Positions 34,070-42,778 of a DNA stretch of 57,798 nt are shown in pieces. Source of the stretch: an uncultured Clostridia bacterium (GTDB lineage Bacteria > Bacillota > Clostridia > Oscillospirales > Ruminococcaceae); the NCBI GenBank assembly GCA_947166275.1, contig CAMVDP010000010.1, positions 1 through 57,798 of the forward strand, read 5' to 3'. Below the pieces are notes generated by a model. The model had not been told where the DNA came from. It saw only the letters and a list, made by a program, of their open reading frames with translations, and searched no databases. Every line of letters begins with the position of its first letter. Within the stretch, counting starts at the first letter, position 1. Both the position numbers and the translations under genes were made by a program.

Positions 34070-34669
34070 TCATAGTTCATTTCTGTTTTCTATGGCTCGC
34101 TGGAGAGTAACATCGTCCGCGTATTCAAGTGACGAGCCTGCCGGAAGTCCGTAAGCAAGTCTTGTCACCTTGATACCGAGCGGTTTTATCATCCTGCTGA
34201 TATATGACGCTGTTGTTTCGCCTTCTACTGTCGGGTTTGTTGCCATTATTACTTCGTTTACGTCGCCGGACAATCGTTTCATAAGTTCAGCTATACGTAT
34301 ATCATTCGGTCCTATGTTCTCCATAGGAGACAAAAGTCCGTGCAGTACATGATAAACACCGTTGAAACCGCCGGCACGTTCAAGAGCGGAAACGTCCTTC
34401 GGGGCTTCGACTACACAGATAGTTTTCTTATCGCGTCTGAAATCGCCGCATATCGAGCATTCGTCGGTATCTGTGAAATTCTGGCAGATCTTGCAGCAGT
34501 GTACGCTCTTACGAGCTTTCAGTATTTCACTTGTGAACTTTTCTACGTCCTCAACAGGCTGGTTGAGCATATAATAAGCAAGTCTCTGTGCTGTTTTCAT
34601 GCCGATGCCGGGCAGCTTTGCGAACTGCTCCGCTGCTGATACGAGGGGTGCGGAGTTATATTCCGCCAT
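34070..34669 (-). CDS. recR: Recombination mediator protein RecR
   Basis: A 199-residue ring-forming protein acting with RecF/RecO. It has the N-terminal HhH region (KLPGIGMKTAQRLAYYML), a four-Cys zinc finger (HCCKICQNFTDTDECSICGD), and a Toprim domain (ICVVEAPKDVSALER). It starts one base after the ybaB stop. The dnaX-ybaB-recR order is widely conserved. Confidence 0.96.
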   Translation of the reverse strand: MAEYNSAPLVSAAEQFAKLPGIGMKTAQRLAYYMLNQPVEDVEKFTSEILKARKSVHCCKICQNFTDTDECSICGDFRRDKKTICVVEAPKDVSALERAGGFNGVYHVLHGLLSPMENIGPNDIRIAELMKRLSGDVNEVIMATNPTVEGETTASYISRMIKPLGIKVTRLAYGLPAGSSLEYADDVTLQRAIENRNEL

Positions 34670-34670
34670 A

Positions 34671-35021
34671 TCAGAAGAGTCCCGGGAAGCTTACTCCGCC
34701 GGTCACCTTTTCCATTTCGGCTGCGCTTTCCTCGTCGATCTTGTGGATTATTGCGTTCACGCCCGCAACTATGATATCCTGGAGCTCATCGATGTTGTCC
34801 TTATCAACGATCTCGGGATCGATCTTTATTGACTTGAGCTCTCTTGCTCCTGTCATGGTGAGTTCTACCATGCCGCCGCCGGCTGTCTCGGAAAATTCGG
34901 TCTGTTCAAGCTTTTCCTGAACTGCCTGGATATCTTCCTGCATCTTCTGTGCCTGCTTTACCATGGAATTCATGTTTGCGGCTCCCTTATTTGCGTATCC
35001 TTCGGGTAATCTTGCTCTCAT
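34671..35021 (-). CDS. YbaB/EbfC family nucleoid-associated protein
   Basis: A 116-residue DNA-binding protein. NMNSMVKQAQKMQEDIQAVQ and GGGMVELTMTGARELKSIKI followed by DIIVAGVNAI match the family. The ATG at 35021 follows AAAGGA at suitable spacing; the longer start at 35039 lacks one. An N-terminal extension of about 15 residues (MRARLPEGYANKG) precedes the usual start. It lies between dnaX and recR. Confidence 0.94.
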   Translation of the reverse strand: MRARLPEGYANKGAANMNSMVKQAQKMQEDIQAVQEKLEQTEFSETAGGGMVELTMTGARELKSIKIDPEIVDKDNIDELQDIIVAGVNAIIHKIDEESAAEMEKVTGGVSFPGLF

Positions 35022-35045
35022 AGTTTTGTTTCCTTTCACTTATGT

Positions 35046-36656
35046 TTATTGATATTTTATATTTATGCCCTTTGAAGCGGCAAATTCGAGAAACAGAGCG
35101 ACCTTGCTTTTTTCGGCGGAAGGCTGCTCCACTTCGGTATAGATATCGGAGCCTTTCAGCTTCGCTATTACCACATTTTTACCTATCGCATTTGAAGCGG
35201 CTTTTGTTATTTCCGCGCGGTGTTCTTCGGTAGCGAGCTTTACCGCGAGGTCTCCTCCGTCAACATAGATAGCATTGCCCTTGATGTAAGCTTTCGTATT
35301 ACTGATGCCGAGTTTTATTGACATTGGCAGTGTGTTTATTATATCCTGCCATATCATAAGCGGTATCATATCCGGGGACAGAGATACAGCTTCCACGCTC
35401 TCTTCCGGGGGAGCCGGCTGCGGTATGTCGGAGGGATCTTCCGCCGCATTGACGGGAGGATCGGATGCCGGTGATGGTGGTGTCGCTGACACCGGTGCTG
35501 CCGTAACTGTGACGGAGCCGCTTTTTATCATCTGTTCAAGCCTGTCGAGCCTTGAGTTTATTGTTTTCTCATCAGCATCGAGCTTCGGCGTACAAAGCTT
35601 TATAAAGCACATTTCGAGATACAGCCCCGGAGTACGGACTCTGCCCATTGATGTGAATGTATCGCTGAGTATCTGTATGCAGCGCATTATCTCTGCGAGG
35701 GAATACTGTTCTGCCTGGGTTTTGAGCTGTTCAAAATCCGCGTTTGTTGCTTGTACCGCAAGCCTGTCGGCTCCGGACAGTATCAGCATAAGACTTCTGT
35801 AATGAGAGATAAGCTCCTCGCAAAGCCGGGTCACATCCTTTGATTTCGATACGAGCTCATCGAGCAGAATAAGCAGATCGCATGAGTTCTGTTCCCGTAT
35901 AAGATCACATATTCTGAACAGATAGTCATTTCCGGAGATACCCGCACATTCACGTACGATATCCTCGGTAACGTCGTCGCTTACTGCGAAACACTGGTCG
36001 AGCAGCGACAGCGCGTCTCTCATTCCGCCCTCGGATATCTTGGATATCAGGAATGCCGCATCATCGGAAAGTTTTTTTCCTTCCTGTTCAGCTACCCAAA
36101 GCAGGCGCTTCTTGCTGTCATTTATATCGATACGCCTGAACTCAAAGCGCTGGCAGCGCGAAAGTATGGTCGAGGGGACTTTATGAACTTCTGTCGTGGC
36201 GAATATAAAGACTACATGTGCGGGAGGTTCCTCGATAAGCTTCAACAGCGCGTTGAACGCATAAATTGAGAGCATGTGAACCTCGTCGATGATGTAAACC
36301 TTATATTTACCTGACATCGGAGCATAGAAGGATTCTTCTTTGATGTTGCGAACATCGTCAACACCGTTGTTTGATGCCGCATCTATCTCGATAATGTCGG
36401 AATAGTCTTCGTCGATGCTTCTGCAGCTGTCACATTCGAGGCAGGGGTTGCCGTCCTTCAGGTCGGTGCAGTTGAGAGCCTTCGCGAGTATCTTCGCGCA
36501 GGTGGTCTTGCCCGTTCCCCGGGAGCCCGTGAACAGGTAAGCATGAGAAGACTGTCCGTTTTTAAGCTGGTTTTTAAGGGTCGTGGTTATATGGTCTTGA
36601 GATATCACATCATCGAATACCCTCGGTCTGTATTTTCTGTACAATGCGAGATACAT
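35046..36656 (-). CDS. dnaX: DNA polymerase III subunits gamma/tau
   Basis: A 536-residue clamp-loader ATPase. Walker A is FTGSRGTGKTTCAKILAKAL, the zinc module has CTDLKDGNPCLECDSC, VYIIDEVHMLS is Walker B, and TILSRCQRFEF carries the SRC arginine finger. After residue ~370 comes a Pro/Ala-rich linker (SATPPSPASDPPVNAAEDPS) and a C-terminal tau-like domain. AAGGAGGG precedes the ATG. The SRP RNA gene lies immediately upstream, as in B. subtilis. Confidence 0.96.
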   Translation of the reverse strand: MYLALYRKYRPRVFDDVISQDHITTTLKNQLKNGQSSHAYLFTGSRGTGKTTCAKILAKALNCTDLKDGNPCLECDSCRSIDEDYSDIIEIDAASNNGVDDVRNIKEESFYAPMSGKYKVYIIDEVHMLSIYAFNALLKLIEEPPAHVVFIFATTEVHKVPSTILSRCQRFEFRRIDINDSKKRLLWVAEQEGKKLSDDAAFLISKISEGGMRDALSLLDQCFAVSDDVTEDIVRECAGISGNDYLFRICDLIREQNSCDLLILLDELVSKSKDVTRLCEELISHYRSLMLILSGADRLAVQATNADFEQLKTQAEQYSLAEIMRCIQILSDTFTSMGRVRTPGLYLEMCFIKLCTPKLDADEKTINSRLDRLEQMIKSGSVTVTAAPVSATPPSPASDPPVNAAEDPSDIPQPAPPEESVEAVSLSPDMIPLMIWQDIINTLPMSIKLGISNTKAYIKGNAIYVDGGDLAVKLATEEHRAEITKAASNAIGKNVVIAKLKGSDIYTEVEQPSAEKSKVALFLEFAASKGINIKYQ

Positions 36657-36685
36657 AACCGACCCTCCTTGAAACGCTTAATAAA

Positions 36686-36812
36686 AGCCCTTGATTATGA
36701 ACACAGGCTTGCCGCACACAAGCCGAAAATTTGCTTAATGCTGCTCGGTTCCCCGCCTGACATGGTTCACAACACGACCTTGTACGGGGTCTGTGTTCAT
36801 ATTCAAGAGCTT
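36686..36812 (-). ncRNA. ffs: Signal recognition particle RNA, small bacterial type
   Basis: The minus strand carries the invariant domain IV: CCATGTCAGG, a stem capped by the GGAA tetraloop, then CCGAGCAGCATTAAG. Outer strands CTTGAATATGAACACAG and CTGTGTTCATAATCAAG pair almost fully, giving one long hairpin of about 120 nt with no room for an Alu domain. A consensus promoter (36820-36848) is in place, and dnaX follows. Together with Ffh (not in the window) it directs membrane proteins to the translocon. Confidence 0.93.
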
Positions 36813-36819
36813 TCTATAT

Positions 36820-36848
36820 ATTATATACTATTTCGGGTAAAAAATCAA
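36820..36848 (-). promoter_or_regulatory. Sigma-A promoter of the SRP RNA gene
   Basis: On the minus strand TTGATT (36843-36848), 17-bp spacer, TATAAT (36820-36825). Transcription would start near 36813, at the 5' end of the RNA stem. Confidence 0.88.
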
Positions 36849-36856
36849 GGGTTTTT

Positions 36857-37708
36857 TTATTTTTCGAGAAAGTCTTTTATAATGCCAAGATTTCTTATTG
36901 CGTAATCATAGCCTTCCTTTTCAAATGGCAGCAATATCTTCGGGTCATTTTCGGTGCGGTGTATGCCATAGTCCTTTTCCGGTGCGAGCACGAGTGCTTT
37001 GCCTTCGCGTTCGAGAGCCTCAAGCTCTTCGATCTGGCGGTTATACATAATATGGCGCTTTGACAGAGTTTCCGCGAGCATTGGAAATTTTGGATATGAA
37101 AGCTTCACAAGTCCGGTGAACTTCTCCGCTTTTTTTACATAGCCGCGGGGGCGGGTCAGTATGACTATCACCTTGTCAAGTCCGCTGTCGAGTGCATATT
37201 TAAATGGTATAGAGTCAGTTATACCTCCATCCATATAGTACATTTCGTTTATTTTTATCGGTCTGAACAGTATAGGCAGAGCGCAGGATGCCCGCAGCAC
37301 CGTCCATTTTCTGTCGTCTGCTTTTACACGCATATATTCGGTCTTGCCGGTCTCGATGTTGGTCACGGCTCCGAAGCCGTTCTCGCCGGAGCGGCGGTAT
37401 TCGTCGAAATCGAAGGGAAGCAGATGCGCCGGTATTTCCTCAAATACGAAATCCAGTCCATAGTATGACCGGTTATCGCTTCTGAACATATTTCGCAGTC
37501 CCATGTAACGGCGGTCGTGCATGTATATTTCTGTGATCTTATGGTTTCTGCCGATCTGTTTTGAAAGATATGATACGCCGTAGGAGATACCTGCGGATGT
37601 ACCGGCAACATAGTTGATGTATATATCGTTTTCAAGCAGCGCATCGAGAATGCCGCAGGTGAATATCGTGCGGCTGGCTCCGCCTTCGAGTACAAGTCCG
37701 GTTTTCAT
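36857..37708 (-). CDS. Patatin-like phospholipase family protein
   Basis: A 283-residue serine lipase of the RssA/YjjU-like group. The oxyanion region is GLVLEGGASRTIFTCG, the nucleophile elbow YVAGTSAGISYGVSYL (GxSxG) and the catalytic Asp MDGGITDSIPFKYAL. The ATG at 37708 follows AAGGAG; the frame upstream of it is unconserved. Cytoplasmic, likely acting on lipids, natural substrate unknown. It has its own promoter. Confidence 0.9.
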   Translation of the reverse strand: MKTGLVLEGGASRTIFTCGILDALLENDIYINYVAGTSAGISYGVSYLSKQIGRNHKITEIYMHDRRYMGLRNMFRSDNRSYYGLDFVFEEIPAHLLPFDFDEYRRSGENGFGAVTNIETGKTEYMRVKADDRKWTVLRASCALPILFRPIKINEMYYMDGGITDSIPFKYALDSGLDKVIVILTRPRGYVKKAEKFTGLVKLSYPKFPMLAETLSKRHIMYNRQIEELEALEREGKALVLAPEKDYGIHRTENDPKILLPFEKEGYDYAIRNLGIIKDFLEK

Positions 37709-37748
37709 GATAGTCTCCTTTGTATGAATGAACAGATTGTCAATTATC

Positions 37749-37777
37749 ATAATAACACTTTCCTGTGTAAAAATCAA
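37749..37777 (-). promoter_or_regulatory. Sigma-A promoter of the patatin-like gene
   Basis: On the minus strand TTGATT (37772-37777), 17-bp spacer, TATTAT (37749-37754). Confidence 0.75.
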
Positions 37778-37788
37778 CAAATTTTTTA

Positions 37789-37816
37789 TTTAAGTAAATG
37801 ATAACGATTACTTAAA
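37789..37816. promoter_or_regulatory. Palindrome in the divergent region before the ABC cluster
   Basis: TTTAAGTAA (37789-37797) and TTACTTAAA (37808-37816), perfect 9-bp arms 10 bp apart. It is just upstream of the patatin promoter and about 120 bp upstream of the ABC cluster promoter. The inner part (ATGATAACGATTA) slightly resembles a Fur box. Regulator unknown. Confidence 0.5.
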
Positions 37817-37886
37817 AAGTAATTTTCTGTCAATATGTTGTATATAAAGTGGAAAATTTATCAATATCTGCTAAATTACACAGATA

Positions 37887-37897
37887 TTTAGGCATTT
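37887..37897 (+). promoter_or_regulatory. TTTAGGCATTT motif upstream of the ABC/DUF5696 cluster
   Basis: Exact copy of the 11-bp word that occurs twice upstream of the MsmK-type ATPase at the left edge (193-203, 226-236 on the opposite strand), in the same orientation relative to transcription. Centred near -82 from the predicted start. Suggests a shared activator. Confidence 0.5.
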
Positions 37898-37938
37898 CGC
37901 ATAAGAAAGCAAATGAGTGCAAAAGTTTTTTATAGATA

Positions 37939-37967
37939 TTGACAATGCTGTTGATTTTTGATATAAT
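37939..37967 (+). promoter_or_regulatory. Consensus sigma-A promoter of the ABC/DUF5696 cluster
   Basis: TTGACA (37939-37944), 17-bp spacer, TATAAT (37962-37967). The leader contains a palindrome GGCATA-AC-TATGCC (37983-37996), close to the transcription start, where a repressor could act. Confidence 0.9.
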
Positions 37968-37982
37968 AATATAGAAACCAAT

Positions 37983-37996
37983 GGCATAACTATGCC
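37983..37996. promoter_or_regulatory. Palindrome just downstream of the cluster promoter
   Basis: GGCATA-AC-TATGCC, perfect 6-bp arms, at about +9 to +22. It shares the ATGCC core with the TTTAGGCATTT motif. Operator candidate. Confidence 0.45.
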
Positions 37997-38041
37997 TATT
38001 TGTTGATTTTGCACTGATTTTACATAAGAAATTTACGATTT

Positions 38042-38743
38042 ATGGACAAAATACTCAAAGCAGAGCATATATCCCGTGATTTCGATGTCGGAAACGGGAA
38101 TGTGATACATGCGCTCACCGATGTGGACCTTGAAGTGAATGAGGGAGAGCTTGTCTGCCTGCGCGGAAGATCGGGTTCAGGAAAGACCACGCTTATCAAC
38201 ATTCTCGGCGCTCTTGACAGACAGAGCGGCGGAAGCGTTTACTTCTGCGGTCGGGATATCGGCGCGTTAAGTGATAAGGAACGCGACAAACTGCGGCGTA
38301 ACGAGCTTTCATTTGTATTTCAGTCTGTGGCTCTGATATCCACGATGACAGCGCTGGAAAATGTGGAGCTGTCACTGCGGCTCGCGGGACACCCGATATC
38401 GGGTAGGACAAAGCGGGCTAAAGAGTGTCTTACCCGAGTCGGGCTTGGCAAGCGAATGGATCACAGACCGGGCGAGCTGTCGGGCGGTGAACAGCAGCGT
38501 GCGGCTATTGCACGCGCAGTCGCGGCAAAACCGAAGCTGATATTCGCAGATGAACCTACCGCGGCGCTCGATTCGAACACCGGTACTGCTGTGCTCGCGC
38601 TGTTCCGGGAGCTTGTGCATGATGACGGGATAACAGTAGTCATGACAACGCACGATGAAGCTATGATGGAGCTTGCGGATGTTGTTTACGCACTTGAGGA
38701 CGGCAAAATAGTAAACGTTATCAGGAACGATATACCATTATAA
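38042..38743 (+). CDS. ABC transporter ATP-binding protein, LolD/MacB type
   Basis: A 233-residue ATPase. Walker A is GRSGSGKTTLINILGALDR, the signature is ELSGGEQQRAAIARAVA, Walker B is LIFADEPTAALDSNTG and the H-loop VVMTTHDEAMME. Spacing and the GALDRQSGGSVYFCGRDIG block are those of LolD/MacB-type ATPases, which normally drive FtsX-like permeases, not sugar importers. No FtsX-like permease lies in the window. It is first in the 38-51.6 kb cluster. No strong ribosome binding site precedes the ATG (38042), so initiation may be weak. Confidence 0.9.
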   Translation: MDKILKAEHISRDFDVGNGNVIHALTDVDLEVNEGELVCLRGRSGSGKTTLINILGALDRQSGGSVYFCGRDIGALSDKERDKLRRNELSFVFQSVALISTMTALENVELSLRLAGHPISGRTKRAKECLTRVGLGKRMDHRPGELSGGEQQRAAIARAVAAKPKLIFADEPTAALDSNTGTAVLALFRELVHDDGITVVMTTHDEAMMELADVVYALEDGKIVNVIRNDIPL

Positions 38744-38762
38744 TATATATAGGAAAACAGAT

Positions 38763-39701
38763 ATGCCAAAGACCGTATTGTTAGCGCCCCCCGAAAATGT
38801 CATGGTGCGGTGTGACGATCTCGTAAAGATATACAAAAGCAAGGGTATCGAGGTAATGGCGCTGCAGGGACTCGATCTGACGGTGGAGCGCGGCGAGCTT
38901 ATGGGCATTGTGGGTGCCTCCGGAAGCGGAAAATCCACGCTGCTGAATATGCTTGGCGGACTGGACAGACCTACGGCGGGAAGCCTGTATGTTGACGGCA
39001 AGGATCTGCTGAAATTTTCAGATAAAGACTTTATTGAATATAAACGAAAAACCGTAGGCTTTGTGTGGCAGAACAACGCGAGAAACCTGATACCGTATCT
39101 GACGGCGGTGGAGAACGTTGAAATGCCGATGCTGTTCAGCGGGTATGAAGACCGGCGAAAGCGTGCGGAGCACCTGCTTGAGATGGTCGGGCTCGGCGAG
39201 CGAAAAGGTTCGATGCTCGGACAGCTTTCGGGCGGTGAACAGCAGAGAGTCGCGATAGCGATAGCACTTGCAAACAATCCGAAGCTGCTGCTTGCGGATG
39301 AACCCACGGGAGCTGTGGACACAAAGACCGCGGGTAACGTGCTTGAGGTGTTCAGGCGGCTGAATCGTGAGACCGGTGTTACGGTGATAATCGTGACGCA
39401 TGATACCAATCTCGCAAAGTCGATAGACCGTGTTGTCGCGATACGCGACGGCAAGACATCAAGTGAGATGATACGTCGCAAGCCGGTCATTACGGGAGTT
39501 TCTTTCGAAGAGCTCACCGAACGGCAGCAGGCCGAGATACGCTCGGCAGAGGAAAACGGCGGACAAGATGAGCTTGTGCTGCTTGATAAGGCGGGACGGC
39601 TCCAGATACCGAAGGAGTACCTGAAAACGCTCGGCATAAAGGGCGGCGACAGGGTACGTGTCGAGCTTGAAGACGACAGGATAAGTATATATAAGCAGTA
39701 A
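38763..39701 (+). CDS. LolD/MacB-type ABC ATPase fused to a C-terminal AbrB-like domain
   Basis: A 312-residue protein. Residues ~15-235 form an ABC ATPase (VGASGSGKSTLLNMLGGLDR, QLSGGEQQRVAIAIALAN, LLLADEPTGAVDTKTAG, IVTHDTNLAKS). After a ~35-residue linker, residues ~272-312 (LLDKAGRLQIPKEYLKTLGI then KGGDRVRVELEDDRISIYKQ) read as a SpoVT/AbrB swapped-hairpin domain, which normally binds DNA or dimerises. It starts 19 bp after the first ATPase gene, so the two probably form a heterodimer. A DNA-binding tail on a transport ATPase is unusual; it may simply mediate dimerisation. Confidence 0.85.
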   Translation: MPKTVLLAPPENVMVRCDDLVKIYKSKGIEVMALQGLDLTVERGELMGIVGASGSGKSTLLNMLGGLDRPTAGSLYVDGKDLLKFSDKDFIEYKRKTVGFVWQNNARNLIPYLTAVENVEMPMLFSGYEDRRKRAEHLLEMVGLGERKGSMLGQLSGGEQQRVAIAIALANNPKLLLADEPTGAVDTKTAGNVLEVFRRLNRETGVTVIIVTHDTNLAKSIDRVVAIRDGKTSSEMIRRKPVITGVSFEELTERQQAEIRSAEENGGQDELVLLDKAGRLQIPKEYLKTLGIKGGDRVRVELEDDRISIYKQ

Positions 39702-39750
39702 TGCTGCTTAAATAAAAAAATACCGGTTCGAATGAACCTTAAACATTCGC

Positions 39751-39769
39751 TTCCCGTTTTATTCGGGAA
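39751..39769 (+). other. Short hairpin before the solute-binding protein gene
   Basis: TTCCCG and CGGGAA separated by 7 bases, just before the ribosome binding site. It has no T-run. It may adjust relative expression of the ATPase and solute-binding protein genes. Confidence 0.35.
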
Positions 39770-39791
39770 ATAAGGAAAGGTGGAGCTTATT

Positions 39792-42758
39792 TTGGGCAGA
39801 AAGAAAAAGATACTTGCAATACTTCTGACCGCAGCGATGATGATATCCTCGCAGACATTCCCGTCATTCGCGGACAACGACGGCGATGACAGCGCGCAGA
39901 ACTCCGAGGTATCCACGATAAAGAATATCATGAATACCGGCAACAGGGATTCGACATACAGCGCTTACTACGAAAAATACAAGGACGAGACCTTTCCGAA
40001 GGCGGAGATAGTCATTGAGGCAAAGGACGGTGTTGCCGGCAAGGACGTCTACGAGGAAGAGCCTCTCTATGAGATCACCGATTACAACGGACAGGAGAAC
40101 TGCGTTGTCTGGACGAACAACCGCGGTACCTTCGAGTATGACTTTGAGGTGGAGAAAGAGGGTAACTACTGCCTTGAATTCTTCTATTACACATTATCCG
40201 GCGGAAGCACCACAGTTGACGTTGGTATAAAGCTTGACGGAGATTATCCCTTTACCGCCTGCAACGACATCACCCTCGACAGATACTGGGAGGATGCTTC
40301 CGAGATCAAGAAGGACAGCAAGGATAATGAGCTCAAGCCTACACAGATTGAGAAAGATATGTGGGTAAAATATCCCGTGAAGGATAAGGAAGGCCTTTTC
40401 AACTCGCCCTATTTCTTCCATCTCACAAAAGGAAGCCATAAGCTCCTGATCGAGGGTATCAGAACAAACATCGTGCTCAAGACGATGACATTCAAGAACT
40501 ATGACAATCCGCCCGTTTATGTGGCACCCTCACAGAGCGATATCGAAAATACAATGCCGCTCAACACAGGAAAGAACGATATAGGCTCTACCACCGTTCT
40601 TATCCAGGCAGAACAGCCGGCATACAAGACAGCAGCTACCCTGTACGCGACATTTGACCGTACATCGAGCTATGCGAGCCCCTCACACCCCACAAAGCAG
40701 AGATACAACACCATAGGCTCCGATACATGGAAAAAGGCAGCCCAGGCGATAACATGGAATTTCACTGTTCCCGCCGACGGATATTATAACTTCTCGTTCA
40801 AGGCAAGACAGAACAAGATGCGCGGTTTCTACTCCAACAGACGCATCTACATCGACGGCGAAGTGCCAAATGACCAGATGGATATAGTATCCTTCCCGTA
40901 CGACCCTAACTGGTACACCCAGAGACTCAAGGATGCGGACGGCAACGACCTCTACATATTCCTTGAAGCCGGTAATCATACCATCACGATGGAAGTTGTA
41001 CCCGGCGATATCGGCGAGATCATGAGAAGACTCGATGACCTCGTTTATAAACTCAATTATTATTACAGACGCATACTTATGATAACCGGTCCGTCGCCTG
41101 ACGAGTACAACGATTACCTCGTCGACAGACAGATACCCGAGCTTATCCCCGTATTCAAAAATGCGATAAACACTCTTTATGATGAAAAAGCAAATATAGA
41201 AAAGCTCGGTCAGGGTTCGGAAGCTTCCTCGCTCCAGTCCCTCGCAGTCATTCTCCAGCGCTGCGTTGACAAGGTAGACGATATCCCGCAGATGGTCGGT
41301 ACGCTGAAAGACTACATCTCCGCGGTATCCGCGTGGATGAGAGACTATCGTGACCAGCCGCTTGAGCTCGACTATATCGAGGTTCTCACAGTACATGAAC
41401 AGCCCGGCAAGGCTAACGGCAACTTCTTCGAGGAGTTCGCATTCGGCTTCCAGGCATTCATCGGTTCCTTCTTTGAGGACTATACGATGCTTTCCGACAC
41501 GAGTGAAAAGTCCCTCAACGTATGGGTATCTCTTGGCCGTGACCAGGCTACCGTCGTTAAGGATCTCGTTGATAACGACTTCAACCATAACAATACCGGC
41601 GTTCAGGCGAGCATAAACCTCGTACAGGGCGCTATCCTCGAAGCTACTCTCGCGGGCAAGGGTCCTGATATAGCACTGTTCCTCGGCGGAGACTTCCCGA
41701 TCCAGTGCGCGGCAAGAGGACTTCTCGTAGATATCTCTGAGTTCAAGGACTATGAAGATATCGTAAAGAGCAGATTTACGCCCACCATAGAGACTCTGTA
41801 TTCGTACAACGGCGGAGTTTACGGACTTCCCGTTTCACAGATCTTCCCGATGATGTTCATGCGTACAGATATCCTTGAGGAGCTCGGCATCAAGAATCCT
41901 ATCGATCGTATCAAGACATGGGATCAGCTTATCGAGATAATACCCGTGCTCCAGCGTTCGTACCTCACGGTGGGACTTGTACAGCCTACCTCGAACCTTT
42001 CAAGCTCGATATTCGAGTCCGGTGACACGTTCTCTATGCTCGTGCTCCAGACAGGTAACAACATCTACGTTGACGACCTAACAAAGACCACCTTCGACCA
42101 GAAGGAAGTAGTCGACGTATTCAAGAAGTGGACAGATTTCTATACTATCTATGACTTCGAGCAGACTTACGACCCGTTCACACGTTTCAGGACCGGTGAG
42201 ATGCCGATAGTCATCAACAACTACACGTTCTTCAACCAGCTTACGGTATCGGCTCCGGAGATAAAGGGTCTGTGGGACTTCACACATGTTCCCGGAACAC
42301 CCGATGATACCGATATCCACGGCAATCCGATAGGAAACATAAACTATTCGGCGAACTCCAGCAGCGCCGGCGCGGTAATATTTACAAAGTGCGTTGACAA
42401 GAACGCGGCATGGGAGTTTATCAAGTGGTTCACCTCAGATGATATCATGACCAGCTACGGAAGGACCATAGAGGGTCAGATGGGTCAGATGGGACGTTTC
42501 GATACTGCGAATGTAAATGCTCTCGCACAGCTTCCGTGGTCGAACTCCGAGTACGAGAAGATATCGGATGCAATGTCAAAGACTGTGGAGATCCCGATAA
42601 TCCCGGCTTCCTACGCTACGACGCGTCATGTGAAGAACTCCTTCAGAGCTGTCGTAAACGACGCATGGAACCCGAGATACGCACTCTCGTCCTATAACAG
42701 AGACATCAACTCCGAGATCAAGAGAAAGAACGAAGACCTCGCTCTTATAAGCAAGTAA
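39792..42758 (+). CDS. Large extracellular solute-binding protein with N-terminal carbohydrate-binding-like domains
   Basis: A 988-residue secreted protein. The TTG at 39792, seven bases after GGTGGAG, gives a good signal peptide (MGRKKKILAILLTAAMMISS, cleavage after SFA near 26); no lipobox is seen. Two beta-sandwich regions resembling carbohydrate-binding modules follow at about 75-230 (GTFEYDFEVEKEGNYCLEFF) and 270-400 (ITWNFTVPADGYYNFSFKA). After a helical linker, residues ~570-960 form a family 1/8 solute-binding fold (NVWVSLGRDQATV, GKGPDIALFLGGDFP). Ordinary sugar-binding proteins are 400-550 residues. It is probably the receptor of one or both permease pairs downstream. Ligand unknown, likely an oligo- or polysaccharide. 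Confidence 0.88.
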   Translation: MGRKKKILAILLTAAMMISSQTFPSFADNDGDDSAQNSEVSTIKNIMNTGNRDSTYSAYYEKYKDETFPKAEIVIEAKDGVAGKDVYEEEPLYEITDYNGQENCVVWTNNRGTFEYDFEVEKEGNYCLEFFYYTLSGGSTTVDVGIKLDGDYPFTACNDITLDRYWEDASEIKKDSKDNELKPTQIEKDMWVKYPVKDKEGLFNSPYFFHLTKGSHKLLIEGIRTNIVLKTMTFKNYDNPPVYVAPSQSDIENTMPLNTGKNDIGSTTVLIQAEQPAYKTAATLYATFDRTSSYASPSHPTKQRYNTIGSDTWKKAAQAITWNFTVPADGYYNFSFKARQNKMRGFYSNRRIYIDGEVPNDQMDIVSFPYDPNWYTQRLKDADGNDLYIFLEAGNHTITMEVVPGDIGEIMRRLDDLVYKLNYYYRRILMITGPSPDEYNDYLVDRQIPELIPVFKNAINTLYDEKANIEKLGQGSEASSLQSLAVILQRCVDKVDDIPQMVGTLKDYISAVSAWMRDYRDQPLELDYIEVLTVHEQPGKANGNFFEEFAFGFQAFIGSFFEDYTMLSDTSEKSLNVWVSLGRDQATVVKDLVDNDFNHNNTGVQASINLVQGAILEATLAGKGPDIALFLGGDFPIQCAARGLLVDISEFKDYEDIVKSRFTPTIETLYSYNGGVYGLPVSQIFPMMFMRTDILEELGIKNPIDRIKTWDQLIEIIPVLQRSYLTVGLVQPTSNLSSSIFESGDTFSMLVLQTGNNIYVDDLTKTTFDQKEVVDVFKKWTDFYTIYDFEQTYDPFTRFRTGEMPIVINNYTFFNQLTVSAPEIKGLWDFTHVPGTPDDTDIHGNPIGNINYSANSSSAGAVIFTKCVDKNAAWEFIKWFTSDDIMTSYGRTIEGQMGQMGRFDTANVNALAQLPWSNSEYEKISDAMSKTVEIPIIPASYATTRHVKNSFRAVVNDAWNPRYALSSYNRDINSEIKRKNEDLALISK

Positions 42759-42778
42759 GAAATCAGGAGGAACAGGAA

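Noticed and set aside
38042-39701. The two ATPases as the energisers of the MalF/MalG permeases
   Set aside because: Both have LolD/MacB-type sequence and lack the C-terminal OB-fold regulatory domain of MalK/MsmK proteins; a direct role is possible but not supported.
40683-41588. Open frame of 301 codons opposite the large solute-binding protein
   Set aside because: Antisense shadow with no ribosome binding site or recognisable fold.
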